64,000 nt of DNA, from contig NC_065879.2 of NCBI RefSeq assembly GCF_932274485.2, positions 35,954,436-36,018,435 on the forward strand, read 5' to 3'. The notes beneath the pieces are model-generated. The model was not told the DNA's origin and did not search any database. It saw only the letters and a program-made list of their open reading frames with translations. Below, piece after piece: positions 1 to 15,200 of the stretch; position 1 is the first letter of the stretch; every line of letters begins with the position of its first letter. The position numbers were made by a program, and so were the translations under genes. This DNA comes from Patella vulgata. Its lineage: Eukaryota > Mollusca > Gastropoda > Patellidae.

Positions 1-131
1 CATATTTCTCAAAGAAATCTTCCATTTTCTACAAAGTCAATTAAAAACAGTTATAAACACATCAGCAAAAATATTAAACAAATAACATTGAAGAAACAAA
101 AAAAAACAATGTGAAAATATAATATTCTTAC

Positions 132-239
132 ATTTTTAGATATAGCATTTGATGCTGTTATTAAAGCTCTCATTGCACCTATTAGATTCTTCATCTGTCG
201 TTCATCACTAATTAATGGAGCAATCAGATCAAGGAATGC
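132..239 (-). CDS. ITPR: ITPR exon 42 (last in window)
   Basis: Residues 1436-1471, beginning AFLDLIAPLISDERQMKNLI. 108 nt, in phase. Acceptor TTTCAG, donor AAAT|GTAAGA, so at least one further exon lies off the left edge. Nothing else is seen in 1-131. Confidence 0.9.
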
Positions 240-3200
240 CTGAAAAACAGAACAAATAGTATAATAATCAACCCCCAAATTGTGCCACCTCAATAAGATG
301 CCATCTTGATCAGGTAAAACAAGTTCCCTGAACGTGATACCAATTTCATTAATTCAGAACATTTCTGTATTCTATACTGACAATCGATCACTTTCTCTTC
401 TGATAAGTATCTAATTTACCTCAAATGCTACAGCAAGGGCTGACAACTCTTTACTTTCATTAGGAAACATTGAATCTGGTTGGTAGTAACTTCGACAAAA
501 TATCTTTAAGAAAAATAAAATAACATATTTATTATCCATTATGACAATAAATTTGTGTATATCGGTAGAGGGAGATCAGTTAGATAAAGGTCTGCTGAGA
601 ATAAAAAGTCAGATATCTATGCAATCTGCCTTGAGGATGTTTGATTACTAGCGCCGCGTTTACTCAAGCTTCCACCTGTGCATTCTTGTTAGTGATGACG
701 TCATTTAAATGACTAACTCACTCCATGCTGAAGGTAACTTGCCCCAAGGTGCCAGTTACTTCGGGAGGAATCCCATAATACAATTTTTGTTGAGGGACTG
801 TATGATTTGCATAATATTCTATCTTTGGAACTTTATTTCGCTTCTTCTGATTTAATAGTTCCAGTAAGATGCCAATAAAAAAAGTCATTGTCAATTAAAG
901 TTTGTTGGTGGATTATTGTCTGCTCGTCGTCATCTATCAGAACACCAAGCATGATTCTTTTGCGATATTCATCTTCCAGTTTGCTAAATTTATAGCTCCT
1001 GGTAAAGCTGCTTGAGGTGACACAATACCTAAAGAAAGCACTGCACCCTTTTGATTACCAGCTCCCACTGATCATGTCTAGACAAACTCAAGGAGCAAGA
1101 AATCATATGCGATGTGTAAAATGATATAACAATCAAAACTGAAAATTGTATCCAAGTATAATACACATCTAATTCTGGGCAATATCATTTAGATCAAACA
1201 AATATATATTTACCTGTAAAAATGGCATAACACCATCAAATATATAGTGTATTGTTCCTCTCATTCTCTCTGTTTCAATTTTACCTTGATCACTAAAATA
1301 AATAAAAATATATAGTGTATTGTTCCTCTCATTCTCTCTGTTTCAATTTTACCTTGATCACTAAAATAAATAAAAATACTACAATGACATTATTCTTCAT
1401 AAAAACAAAATCCCAAAACTTAGGAAAAACAAGAGAATATGTCAGGAAGCAAATAAAAATACTGATCAGGACAGGACGGTTTCTCAAAACGTTATTTTAG
1501 ATTATGGGGCATAGGGTATCAGGGGCCAAACCAGATATAGACATATGTGATATCACAATTAATGCTTTGCATCAATGAAATTCAATCACAATGTGATCCT
1601 ATTAATTCATAATAAAAATTGACGTCAAACAGGGTGTTTGATTTCTCTCTTTCAAAGCTCAGTGTGTATGTATGCCTACATATTTTGGAGACGGTGATGG
1701 CATCATGCATTGTAAAATGTCAAATTTCCTAAACAGGAACCTGGCAAACTCCCTCCTGCAAATATTATTGGATCCGCAAGTGGGCATTTACATCTATACA
1801 GTAGAATAATATAAAAATGTCTCAAGAAACATGATTGAAATCGTAATCATGTGGATTAAGAGAGGAGGTTGTAAATATGTGAAAAAGTTGAAATATTTCC
1901 TTAAAAGTTCTCTGAGTAAGAACAGGAGGAGAAATTGAAAATGGGTGAAAATGTCTAAAAGATGATAAAAGTGCAACTAACCTGCCTTCTGTGCTTTCAT
2001 GGGTGCTGTTCAAATATAGAATAAACAGAAAAACACAATAGAAATTAAATAGACAATAGGAGATTCAAAAATCATGCAAAAATGTCATTACCATATTCCT
2101 GTGAAGAAACTAAAGATTGGGTCAGGTTTCATTCATTCAGAACAGATATAGTCTTGATCGCCCAGTCTAACTGTCTTAAACTTTAATTAATCTGAATAAA
2201 ATTGTGCTGTCTGTACAGTGTCAAAGGTCAGGCCAATATTTGTTACAGTAATATAGTCGGAGAAAAGACAATTTGAGCTGGTATGATCTAGACTAGAAGA
2301 GATGTCATTCTTGTAAAAGTCAATATTTAAAAAAAAAAATAATGGTGATACTGTGTAACATCAGAAAAAAACCAATGTTGAGATCTTATAACTGATTTTG
2401 TGTCAAGAGTTAAAAGCCAAATATGGTATTAAAAGTATCTAAAAAAAACACAGACAAATGCATGGATCTTAATCGGCTGTTTTTTGTCAGCTTTAGCCGA
2501 TTGATCTTTAATCTAGCCGATTGGTAAAGCAATGAACTGGGCACTAAATTATCACAAATCAATCTACTTTTGGCCGATTTACAAAGAATTAATTATCAGG
2601 CCGATTGGTAAAACAATGAACCGGCCACTATGGTATCATAAATCAATGTATAAACAAATTAAATACAAGTACTTTAATTTGACCTGAACCAAAGAGGTTT
2701 ATTAGTTTCTTTGTAGTGTGCAAGAGCTTATTGAAAAGAATATAAAAAAAAACATAAAAAAATAGTCATTGCATTTAATATGACATATATAATAATAGTG
2801 CTGTTTCCACTGAAAATGCCCTAACACAGCTTTCCCTGGCTCCATTTTTGTTCTCTGTGGAAAGTCTACTAATGTGAAATATGTCGTAACAGTGATAAAT
2901 GAAAATGCACTCATCAAAATAAAGCTTCACACAGCATACAAGTGATTGTATTAAAAATATTTTCCATATTCATCAGAGAAATAAAAGCTTAAATTAATAA
3001 ATATTTCTGAATAAAATTTGTCATTTTGTATTGATGCCAGGCAACAAAAAATAAATTAGCAAAATTGAAGAATTGAGCATTCCACAAACCTCTTCGTTGG
3101 TGGCCCTTTTAACAACTGTTTTGTTTTTTCTTTATTGTTCTCCACAAATAATTTGACTTCCTTTAATTTCTGTGTTATAGAATTCAAGAATTCCCACATT

Positions 3201-6200
3201 TTACTGAAATAAAATTTAATACTTATCTACTGATGGATGCTTTTTAACTTCTATTGATAACAGAAATTGATGCATGTAGCAATTAATAAAGTGCTCTTTA
3301 ATTAAATATTTTAGATTAAATCAGCTTTATCAGACCAAAGTCTATTAGTCAAATATTGAGTAAAATCAAGTAATCCTAACATAGTTATGGTCTTCTAAAG
3401 TTCACATTACTTTCTGACATCTTTATTTTTTCAGCCAAATCAGTCAAAGATTAAGGGATAATTCATTTCTAAGTATAAATAAAGCTCAAGAGGATCAACC
3501 ATGCAACCATATCTATCCAAACAAACTTGGAACTTAAATTATCCGAAACTTATTTTTCTTTAGATATTGTTGTGATATGATGTTACTATCAACAATTATG
3601 TTTGTTTCCTTAATATCCAATTACTGTTATGTCAATTACTGTTGTGCTAATTTACTTTCAAATTAAAGAATAAATGGAAATAGATGTAATCAAAATATAA
3701 ACAGAATAATCAATGTGAAAATAATCAATAACTTACGCATCATGGGGGAGATCCCCTGCACCACTCTCTATCATACCACTAGCTGTATTCATATAAACCC
3801 ATAGTAAGAAACGCAAAAATGGTTTCTTTAAATTATCACAAACCAGCTTGTTGTTTAATACACCAATCAGATCAGATATCTTAAATATTGTCTGACAAAT
3901 CGATTCTATAAAACGATTCTCTCCCTGGAATTAAAATGAGGCAAAAATATTTCTACTCCTAATAAAAATATATAGAAATATTTTAAATATTGACCAATAA
4001 TTTTTCAGATAGTACTCAGAATAGTGATTTTCATAAAATATATAAATTATTTAGCTCACAAGTATGACAAAATTATATTAACTCACTTCTGCACATGTGG
4101 CCAATAAATCAACCATTGCTATCATGTAGTCAAGTTCTTTTGAATTTTTGGATACCAACACTTGTTCTCTAGAAAATAACAACAAAAATTATATATAGAG
4201 CCCAGTTGGCGGGAAGAAATTATAATATAGTTAAATTTTATATACCTTATTGTTTTTCTGACTACAGGTTCTTTTGTTTTTGCAAAGTACAGACATCTTT
4301 CCCAGTCATTAATAAAAATTTAACATAAAAATATTATTTACCTATCTTTTTCATCTTGATCAATGATGTAAGCAATCTCTGATCTATACTGCATGAAATA
4401 TGTCATCACGAAACCCTGATTTCTCTTCAATGGTAGATCTAATTCCTCAACTTTAACCACAGCGTTCAATAAATTGAGAAACTGTGGAACTGCTGATTTA
4501 TGTTTGGATATTAAACTGACAATTTTCTGTACATGGTGACTTTGAATTTTCATACACGTATTTGAATTGCCTGTAAATATCTGTTAAATACAAGAATTAA
4601 TATATTATAGTGGAGATGTAGGAGCCATTACTAAAATCATATGGTGTGTTCAACTTATTCTGGGACATGGGATATGTTCTTCAGAGTGACCACATATGAT
4701 GCCAACTAAATCTTTCAAGGCATGGATCGACAAATTGTCTACCACAGTTCCATTATTTCCTAATAAAAAGGAAATGTTCAAACTTTGTTCAATGCTTTGC
4801 TTCCCAATGTTTTTAAACAGGGACCACATCAGAGCCAAAAACAACTAGGCTCTTACATGTCATGAGTCTTAACCAAGGGTTGTATTTTACAAATATTAAT
4901 TTACCTCAGTCAATAGATCAGCTAATTCTGCTGGTGCACCTTCTTTATATAACAACATCTCTAATCTATCAAACAATCTTCTCTGTACAACTTTATTATT
5001 TAACGTCATAGATTGTAATAATATAAACGTCTTCTGGAATATCTTCTTTAAGCCACCATACTGATCCAATAATTTAATATCTATGGCTTGTGATAATATG
5101 GTTAAAGCATCTTCTAGAACTCCATGGTTATAAAGAATTTTCTGATTCATCTGGTGACTTTCATTGTCCTCTCCTTTTAATTGACACATCCTGAAATTAA
5201 AAAAAACAGGAGAAACAATTATACATTGCCTAATTTCTTAAAGGCTCGAATCCTCTTTGATTTAGGTGCAAATAAAGTATTGAGCTGGGTTGATCTGATG
5301 TGCTATCTGGGGCAAGTTCTATGTGATTCAATTTTTGTTTCCAAAGTTACAACAGAAGTTTCTGAATAAAGTAAAGTCTTTGGTAAAATTAATTTTTCGG
5401 AGGCATGCATAAGAAAAGAAAAGCCAAAGTTTGGCCAAAGTTAAAAAAAACAACTAAGTTACAATGACTCTCAAGAGTCTAAATTGCAAATCTTATAAAC
5501 TAAATGGTGCTATCATTTCTGATCTGATTGTTTTAGAGGTTGGCAAATATAAGTTTTCAGGAGTATAAGAGGGGGTAGGAGTATAAGGGGGCTTATGAGC
5601 TTCTGATGATTGCCTGTAAGCAAGTGCATTGTAACTAATAATTCTGACCTGTGATGTTGTTTAATTACAGCATCAATAATCAATATAATTTTCCACATTA
5701 ACAATAATTCTGCATGTTGAACAGACAACATCAGTAGAGCTATATGAATCTTACTAAATTGAACACACATATAACAAGGATTAATAGAAACGATCCTTCA
5801 ATACCTCCCATATTTATTTATTATAAAAGTATTTTGTTATTTAAAACCTATATTGAAGATAAATCTTACTTTATGAGCTCCTCTAAGATTTTATCTAGTT
5901 CTTTTGTTTGTTCATCATTTAGTTTAGCTGTTGCCAGACGACGGAGTGTTGGTAAAATAACACTCAATCTCTTCATTATGTCAACAGATGCATCAGTGAT
6001 CAGAACCTGAAAAATTTAATATAATGTAACATCTACAAGTACATCATCGAACATACAATTAGTTTAGTTTGACTGTAGCAAATCAAAATCAAGATTTTAT
6101 TTTCCAGATGAAGAATCTATTCGATTCGGTTCTTAAGATTTTCAAACTGTAAAAATCTGCCTGGTAGTGTTTATTTTTTAAATTTAAAATGTTCATGTAA

Positions 6201-9200
6201 TCTAATCAAGATTCATATAACTTTTCAAACTACAATAGTGTAAAATTAAATCTCTTAAGAAAATATTAGTCCAGAAAAGATTCAATCAGTCCAAAAATTT
6301 TTTTCTCTTCAATACTTGTGTCTTTAACTTGATTAAATCCAAGGTTGGAGTTTTTTTTTTTAATAATGTTTAAAAATTGTTGGCAAGTTTATACATACCT
6401 GAGCTTGTATAGCCTGACTGAAGAGTTTATGATGAAAAGAATAAAATCTATTTAAAAGATGCATAGATTTACATATCATTCCATCATAATCATAATGAGA
6501 TAAATCCTGAAAAGATACATTATAATCATTTTTAATTCAGTACAATTTACTGCCTAAATATTTCAATCAAGGCAGGCAAAATCAATGTTTTCTTATTGAT
6601 AATGGTAGAAGAACCTCAGGTCCAGCATATTCATTAAGTAAAAAAAAAACTGACTTACCACAGAGTAAATGTGTGGCATCCTCATCAATTATCATGAGGA
6701 CTGTCCATTTTACAAACATATATAATAGATAAGTACAATGCCCAATTCAGATATAAATGGCTAACATAGGATAGGTCTGTGGCAGGGATCTTAATCGGCT
6801 GTTTTCTTGTCGGCTTTAGCCACTTGAAGTTCAATCAAGCCGATTGGTAAAACAATGAACCGGCCACTATAGGATCATAAATCAATCCACTTTCAGCTAA
6901 ATTACAACGGGTTGATTATTACTTGTTGATTGAGTAGTCAATCAACTTGTTTGTCGGCTACAATAACAGTCATACCTAAGTGAGAATCGGCCATTGGTTC
7001 ATAATCTAAGTAATTAGCACATATGTAACGGTAATTTTGATAATCCGGTAAAAAGACAAAACATGCTTGCTAATTATTCATAACAGGTCCAGAAAGTTGC
7101 CTTTGTGGATCGGCACGTGGCGATCAAAAGAAACTTAGGAAGTCGATCTTGGCATGGTTTGTGCATTTCGCTCAGGAATCGCGCGTCTCTGTCCAACATA
7201 CTGAGTATCAGGTACAGTTTAAAAGATTATGTTATACAATGTCGTACATGTATTTCATATACTCACTAAAAGAATTTGGGTGACTTCATAATTTCGGAAA
7301 AATTCTGTTTCATCAAAAATATTGTTTAAGACTCTTGAGGCTGATTTTGAAACCCTAAAATAAAGTTAAACAACACAATAAAAACAATGATATTTGGGAT
7401 TATCACACACTGTTTGTTCAGTTGTTCATCAGCTGCATTGCTTACTACAACCATTCAAATTTAAGATAAGTTCTGTTTGTAGATTTTTACAACTCTTTCA
7501 TGTTTAGTGAAACCAGGTACTGTATTATGTAAATTTATAAAGAAAAATATGTAATTCAGATACATACTGTCACACAGATGGAAAATATTGGTTAACTTAC
7601 GAATAATTGTTTTCAATGTCGAATGTCTCAAATAAAAGAAGGCCAAGTTCTGGTGGTGACATGTTTGGTTTACTGGCTTGATCATGGGTATTTTTAAATA
7701 ATACCATTAATTTCTGACAAATAAATAACACAAAAACATTAATATCATCTATATAAATAATACAATTATTAATAAAATTTCAAAAAAGTTTCGTAGTTTA
7801 AACAATTCCTGGTGCCTCAACACAGTTGTTATTCAAGCCATAAAATGTCGGAAAAAAACAGGTAATCTTTTATCAGTAAAGCAATGTCTTATAGAAAAAC
7901 ATCTAATTCGATAGGTTGCCATGCACAATAGTACATTTACTGGAATACTAAAGTAAAACAAAGAATGCTACAATAACAGGGGCATGCAACCAGAAGTATT
8001 AGTGAGTTTGTTTACGATTGTTTAAACTAAGAACAAAATACTGAGGGGTTCAAGGAAAAACTGAAACTTAAAAAAAATACTTGGAGACTGTGTGATTATT
8101 GATGATTTCTTCTTCTTTGTTTAAATTCAAGCCTAGTTATAAATTAATGATAATATTTTTCTTTCAAAAAGAAAGGAAATATCCTGTGGCTACAATGTAC
8201 TATGGATGGATAACATCAAGTTTATGGTAGAAGAAACCAGCGGCTGCCAAGCAGAATACGCCCACATTTTCGAGAGATGGATAGAGAACAAGCTAAAAAG
8301 AAAGTGATTTTTCCTACAATCAAGGGCCATAATTCAGGAAACTACAATTCGATATGCGCAAATATCGAAAGGAACCGAAATCTTTGGGTTATAAACTTAC
8401 ATTTCAAGTTTCAACAAAATCGGATAAAAATTGTGACCTCTATAGGGTCCACAACCTTGAAATACCATATTTTTAAGCTATTTGAGAACGAGGGGCGGCC
8501 ATTTTGTCTGTCAGTTTTGGGCCGATTTTCACGAAATTTGAACTAAGCCGTCCTTAGGGTGTAACAGTGATATAATAATACGTTTTTTTAAATCGGATAA
8601 AAATTATGACCTCTATAGGGTCCACAAGCTAAAAACGTGATTTTTCGTACAATCAGGGGCCATAATTCAGGAAGTTACGGTCCGATATGCGCGAATATCG
8701 AAAGGAACTGAGATCTTTAGGTTATAAACTTACATTTCAAGTTTCAACAAAATCGGATAAAAATAGTGACCTCTATAGGGTCCACAACCTTGATATACCA
8801 TATTTTTACGCTATTTGAGAACGAACGGCAGCCATTTTGTCTGTCAGTTTTGGGCCGATTTTCATGAAATTCGAACTCAGCCATTCTTAGGGTTTAACGG
8901 TGATATAATACTACGTTTTTTAAAATCAGATAAAAATTATGACCTCTATAGGGTCCACAAGCTAAAAACGCGATTTTTCGTACAATCAGGGGGCATAATT
9001 CAGGAAGTTATGGTCCGATATGCGCGAATGTTGAAAGGAACTGAGATCTTTGGGTTATAAACTTACATTTCAAGTTTCAACCAAATCGGATAAAAATTGT
9101 GACCTCTATAGGGTCCACAACCTTGATATACCATATTTTTACGCTATTTGAGAACGAACGGCGGCTATTTTGTCTGTCAGTTTTGGGTCGATTTTCACGA

Positions 9201-12200
9201 AATTCGAACTCAGTCGTCCTTAGGGTGTAACAGTGATATAATTATACATTTTTTTAAATCGGATAAAAATTATGACCTCTATAGGGTCCACAAGCTAAAA
9301 ACACGATTTTTCATACAATCAGGGGCCATAATTCAGGAAGTTACGGCCCGATATGCGCAAATATCGAAAGGAACCGAGATCTTTGAGTTATAAACTTACA
9401 TTTCAGGTTTCAACAAAATCGGATAAAAATTGTGACCTCTATAGGGTCCACAACCTTGATATACCATATTTTTACGCTATTTGAGAACGAACGGCGGCTA
9501 TTTTGTCTGTCAATTTTAGGCCGATTTTCACGAAATTCGAACTCAGTCGTCCTTATGGTAACGGTGATATAATAATACGTTTTTTTAAATCGGATAAAAA
9601 TTATGATCTTTGGGTTATAAAGTTACATTTCAAGATTCAACAAAATCGGATAAAAATTGTGACCTCTATAGGGTCCACAAGCCAAAAACATGATTTTTCG
9701 TACAAACAGGGGCCATAATCCATGAAGTTTCGATCCGATACATGCCAATATCGAAAGCAGCCGAGATCTTTTGGAGATACACCTATATTTCAAGGTTCGT
9801 TAAAATCGGATAAGAATTGTGACCTGTAGAGTGTCCACAAACAAATTGTGGACGGACGGACGGACAGACAGACAGACAGACGTCCAGACGTCCGGACGGA
9901 CAGGGGCGACGGCATAATACGTCCACATGAAAATGTGGGCGTATAAAAATCATTACAGAAAAGCATATCAATCCAAAAATATGTTATACCTCCATTCTAA
10001 GATTAAAGATGAAGTTGAAAAATAGATTCAAAACATCTAGGGCTCTGAAAATAAAACGAATTCAAATGTATCCAGTAAATGCTAACATAGAATTCTATGC
10101 CCTTATAATTACTGCTTATAAAAAAACAAAGATAATCTAACCTACACATGCAGTAACAATTATATCAAACTTTGGGGTAATGAAAGAATAAAAAATCATG
10201 GAATTGTCAACATCATACCTGCACAATTTTTGTACTTTTTTTACATACATTTTGCATTTACTAAAAGGAAATGAAAATGAAATGGGGTTTTTCGTCCTCC
10301 TTATATACAACTTCTCGGCCACATCTTACTCACTGGGTCTTAAAGACCAAAATCCAGGTGCTACTAAGCCAAATTCTCATCAATGGGAGTGGTAATTTGA
10401 AAAAAAAAAACAATTCAGGAATAAAGTGTAAACTTACTGTAATTTAGCATCAACTATAGCTTTAGTTTCAGGACTCTTCTGATATCTAGTAACCTCATGA
10501 AAATATTTTAATACTTCCTTTACTTCTTGACCTGTTTATATATTAATATTATCCATATTATTGAGGGGGAAAAAACAGAATAACTGCACATAAAAAATCT
10601 TTCTTGAAAAGTTTCACTATTCCACCCCTCAAAAAGGCTAAGCATTATAAAAGTGTTCAACACTGCTAATAAGAGCTATAAGCAATGTGGTAACTTGAAT
10701 ATCAGGCATTTCAGATTAAAAACTATTGCAGTTGCTAAAACAAAATGTTTCATTCATGAAAATGATTACCACCCTAAGTAGTTAGTTCATTTCAGTTCCA
10801 TCAAGTTAAAAAGTTTTGACTTACTTTATTACAGTTGGATTAAAAACATTTAAGTGCAATATATTATATAATTAAAAAAGTAATGTTACCTTTAATATTA
10901 GGATATGGTTTGTCATTTCTACCATCTAATAAACTTATTAATGGTGACAGTAGTTTACGAATATCATCAGTTTGGTTGTAAAACCCATACATAACCAAAT
11001 AATACACCAATCTTAATACCTGTAATAATAATACCATACTAAACTAAAATAATACACATTTCGTCTTAACATCAAACAGTTAGAGAATGGGGTTTCTTTA
11101 ACTCTGGGGGATCACGTGGCTAAGTCGGTAAGACGCTGGCTCGCTAGCCCGGAGGTCGGGTGTTCGATCCTGCATTGGCTGAGAAAGTTCATCCAGATTT
11201 TCGGCGTGGTTTCCCCTTGTCATTGATGCAGGACAGAGGGCCTGACAAGGACAGCTGTCTAGTCATTCAGATGGGACAAAAAACTGAGGTCCTGTGTACA
11301 TATTGGACGTTAAACCCCATTTCATTTCATTTCATTTCTTTAACTCTGACCCGTTATTTTCCAAATTTCAACTTCCAGGGAAATTATTATTACACTGCAA
11401 TGTAATAATGTTTTTCATACCATTACGATAATTAGATATACCTTCTTATCTGTACCATAACTGTTACTTATAAGTGGTAACCATGCTTAACATATAAAAA
11501 GTGATCTAACCAAATTAATCAAAACAGTCGAAGTTCATAAATTTGATTAGGGTCATACAGATATTAACATTAGAGCAGTATACATAATATTCTTTTTTAA
11601 AACTATGGATATCATATTTAAAAAAAAACCTATAAATCATACCAACCTGTTGAACTAGCATATTGTTTCCAATCTCAGATGCAGTCATATCACCATTTGT
11701 ACCAAGGAAGTTAGCAATCCAATCTCGTAGTTGCGGGAAGTATCTATATGTAGGTGAATCAGATTGATCTATTCTTGCCTGAAAATAAAAGAGTAGTTCT
11801 TTATATTTCAAAGAAAAAAATTCCAAACTCTGTATTTTCATAACAAGAAATTCAACTGTTGTCTAAGTCAAATTAATCTTTAAGAAACAGTGGAATTTTT
11901 CTAGCCCATACTTTAGAGGAGATGTCAAGACAAATTTCATTTTGGTAACATACAGTTTGTGAAAATTAAAATGGGAGCTTCTAATATATTTAAGTAGTAA
12001 TTATCAAAATATTAATGAAAATACATAGTTCAAACAAATTCTTCAGAAATAAACATCCTATGATCTTTGCTTTAAATTGATTAATACTACAGAAAACACA
12101 AGCAGGAGTTACTTCAAAACAAATCTATCAAATTCAAGTAAAACATACTATCTTCGCCTGACATTAGTACATGTACTTACTTCATCATTTGATATTTTAT

Positions 12201-15200
12201 CATAATTATATGATAAACAAACACGATCTACGACGGATATATTACTACCAATATCAACAAATAAAGCTGAAATAAATAATATATTCTTATGGGTACCATC
12301 TTACAAATGGGCTTTGAGTATCAATAACAATCATCCATTCAGAATGCTATAATGCTACAAAATGCTAAATAAAAAGAGAAGTCTTGATGTTAAACAATTT
12401 CCTTGACAATTCCTTGACAGCACCTGGAGGGGGGGGGGGCACGGTGGCTTAGTGGGTAGACACTGGTGTTTGATCCCTGCATTGGCTGAGAAAGTTCATC
12501 CAGATGTTCAGGCGTGGTTCCCCTTGTCAGTGATACAGGACGGAGGGCCTGTCTAGTCGTTCGGATGGGATGTTAAACCAAGGTCCCGTGTACACATTGG
12601 CGTGCATGTAAAAGATCCAATGACAGTTGGAATTTGATATAAGTGTAGGCCATAGTGCCTCTGTCCGGGCAAAATTTCCCTCATAGCACACTGTATGACG
12701 TATGCCAGTCTTCATTAGCCCAGTTCAGAGCAGAACAGTAGGACGTAAAAACCCAATTTCATTTCATTTTGATAGCACCTCTAGTAAAAGGACACAATTT
12801 TAATACTTTTCATATTGAATTTTTTTTTTTAATTTCTCCCTTTTAAATTCGATATTTTCTCTGGAAACATGAACACAATTCTGCTGTCAAAGTGTAAATT
12901 GCTTGTCCTGTTGCACAGTTTTCTTTAACTGTATGCCTATTAAAGGTTTAAATAAAAGTGATACTTACTTATAATTAGATCACAATATTGAGCTCGTAAT
13001 CTATCAGGTAGATTTGTATCTGATAAACAACTAAAAGCTTCATCCCATGTTAAATAATCTAACTCGGTTGTTATAACTTTTACAGAAAACTCATTCTGAC
13101 CCTGTAATCCCAAGATATATAAAATAGATTTATATTATTCATATTAATTTAATTTGAATTCAACATTTACTTTTCAAATAAAAGTTTTCTTATTTTCACA
13201 TACTTGATAGATTTTCACAACAATTTGAAATAGTTAGATACAGTTTAAATATTTAAAGTTAATAACTAAATTCTTTCGATGAACTTACATGACATAGCAT
13301 TCTAAATAATTCTAGTTGATGTTCTAAAAATAGATATTCTTCATTTGTTTCTCCCTGAGAATTCTGAAGAAATAAAAACAAAAAATTAAAATTTTACATC
13401 TGTTTTGTCTTGAGTTAATTGTACGATATTATGATTTGTGAATGAAATCGTAACATAATGAATATCGGTGAACAGACATTTTGTTTTGAAGTTCAAACAA
13501 TGGTGATTGGTGGAGATATTTGCTTATTCATGCTCACATTAACTCGACTGTCACCATTCACTAGTTTCAATATCTGAAATCAAATATCAAGATGTAAACA
13601 TATACCTTGGCAAACTCCTGAAGTTCTTTCCACAATCGTCCACCATTTGTCGAGACATATACTACTCCTTCTTTCTTTCCAATCTTTTGTCCCAGATCAG
13701 TCAAATAAACACAGTTCTGTAAAAGATATAAAATAAGCCTTCCAGTTCCAGTTCCATTTTTTTAAATACCAAATTACGTTTCACAACATGTAGTTTATCG
13801 TTGTAAGGCATTTCACGGTATAATAAAAACAAAACCATTTTGATCCCATAATAAACTCTTTTGTTTTTGAATGAATATTTCATACATGTAGTAGTTTAAG
13901 TTCATATTTTGTATATATATACCGGAATGTCTACAATTAAACTCTATAGTATCAAGTCCATGACATCACATGTCAGATATCATAATACACTATATAAGCT
14001 TATAAGGCTGTAATTTAAAAGAATAAGGATCCAACTCTTATTTATAGAAACTTCCTAAAATAATTAAACATATATATATAGTGGAAAGCAGGAATACATC
14101 GGTTAAAATTACAAAATACTAATAAAGGTACACTAGAACTATTTAGCAATGCAAAATTCCCAAATAATCAGAAGTAGTATCACATGGTATAGAAAGAGTA
14201 AGCATATTCTGTGTCATGCATGACACCCACTGATTTAGCATACTGGAGTAATAGTTTGACTTAGATTTCAGAAACTACCTGTTAGGGGGTAACTACACAG
14301 ACATAAGTAGATATGTGGTATCGAATGTTCTGAAAAAAGGTAAGCCTTCAATGTGGGCATATAAAAAAGGCAACGCAACCAATATCCAGAAAGAGATTAT
14401 CATATTCGACAAATTTTCAGAATATCACACAGTATAAGGATACAGTTAGTATCACTATCTAAAAGCAAAAGTTGGTCGCATCCAATTGAAAAGCTACAGT
14501 ATCATGTGTTCTCAGGGTATGCAATCATTCTTTCACCAAGAACAGGAAGGGAATCATATAAATAGTATTTATATATTTTAAAAATAAATCATACATATAA
14601 CTGTAAGTGCTTATTTCAGTGAATCATGTCACAGTATTTTGTTTTTAGAAACATTTAGTTTGATTCTGTCTTCTGCATATTTGTTTGAGAACACAGGATA
14701 TGTAGAATTAAAATATATCATACATAATATATTAATTCACTATACACCAGTCATAATATCTAATATGTAAAAAATATTAATTCAAGTCGTGCAGAATGAC
14801 AAGCCACAGGTACACTAGAGGTTATCAAAATTCATCATATTTGCCACACCTTAAGTCATCATTTGTCAAGTCTCATCTCAATACATAATCTTATTTCCTA
14901 CTAGAGATCTACAGTATTCCCTAGATATAAATAATAGAATATTATATTGAAATAAAAGAGTATTTCTTATGAAAATCAACAATAAGGACATAAAGGAAAC
15001 CCTCTTTTTATTTGCTTAAAGTCAACTTCTGCAAGGTTACAATCTAATGAAAAGATCGAATCCTTTTAAATGAAATGAAATGGAGTATCTTTGTTTAAGA
15101 TTTGCGAAAAGGCTTGAGACTTCTGCTTAAGGTTATGACAAAGGTAATTTTGTGGGGCCCTGAGAATCTGGACCTCTATGACTTGTATTCAATCTAAATA

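Noticed and set aside
696-1627. TGACGTCA octamers as CRE sites (696-703, 1620-1627; also 61033-61040)
   Set aside because: Isolated octamers in introns or intergenic DNA; three in 64 kb need no functional explanation.
4650-4844. 64-codon frame as an extra ITPR exon
   Set aside because: It ends in a stop and would break the phase. Exon 34 joins exon 35 directly through the ATTTAACAG acceptor, giving the family's TGN stretch.
8815-9393. Similar 81-codon frames beginning MRTNG
   Set aside because: They recur every 333 bp with the tandem monomers of a pearl-like element, and have no start or splice context. They are artefacts of the repeat.
9849-9900. CRISPR-like regular repeat
   Set aside because: It is a simple GACG/GACA microsatellite inside a pearl-like element in an animal genome.
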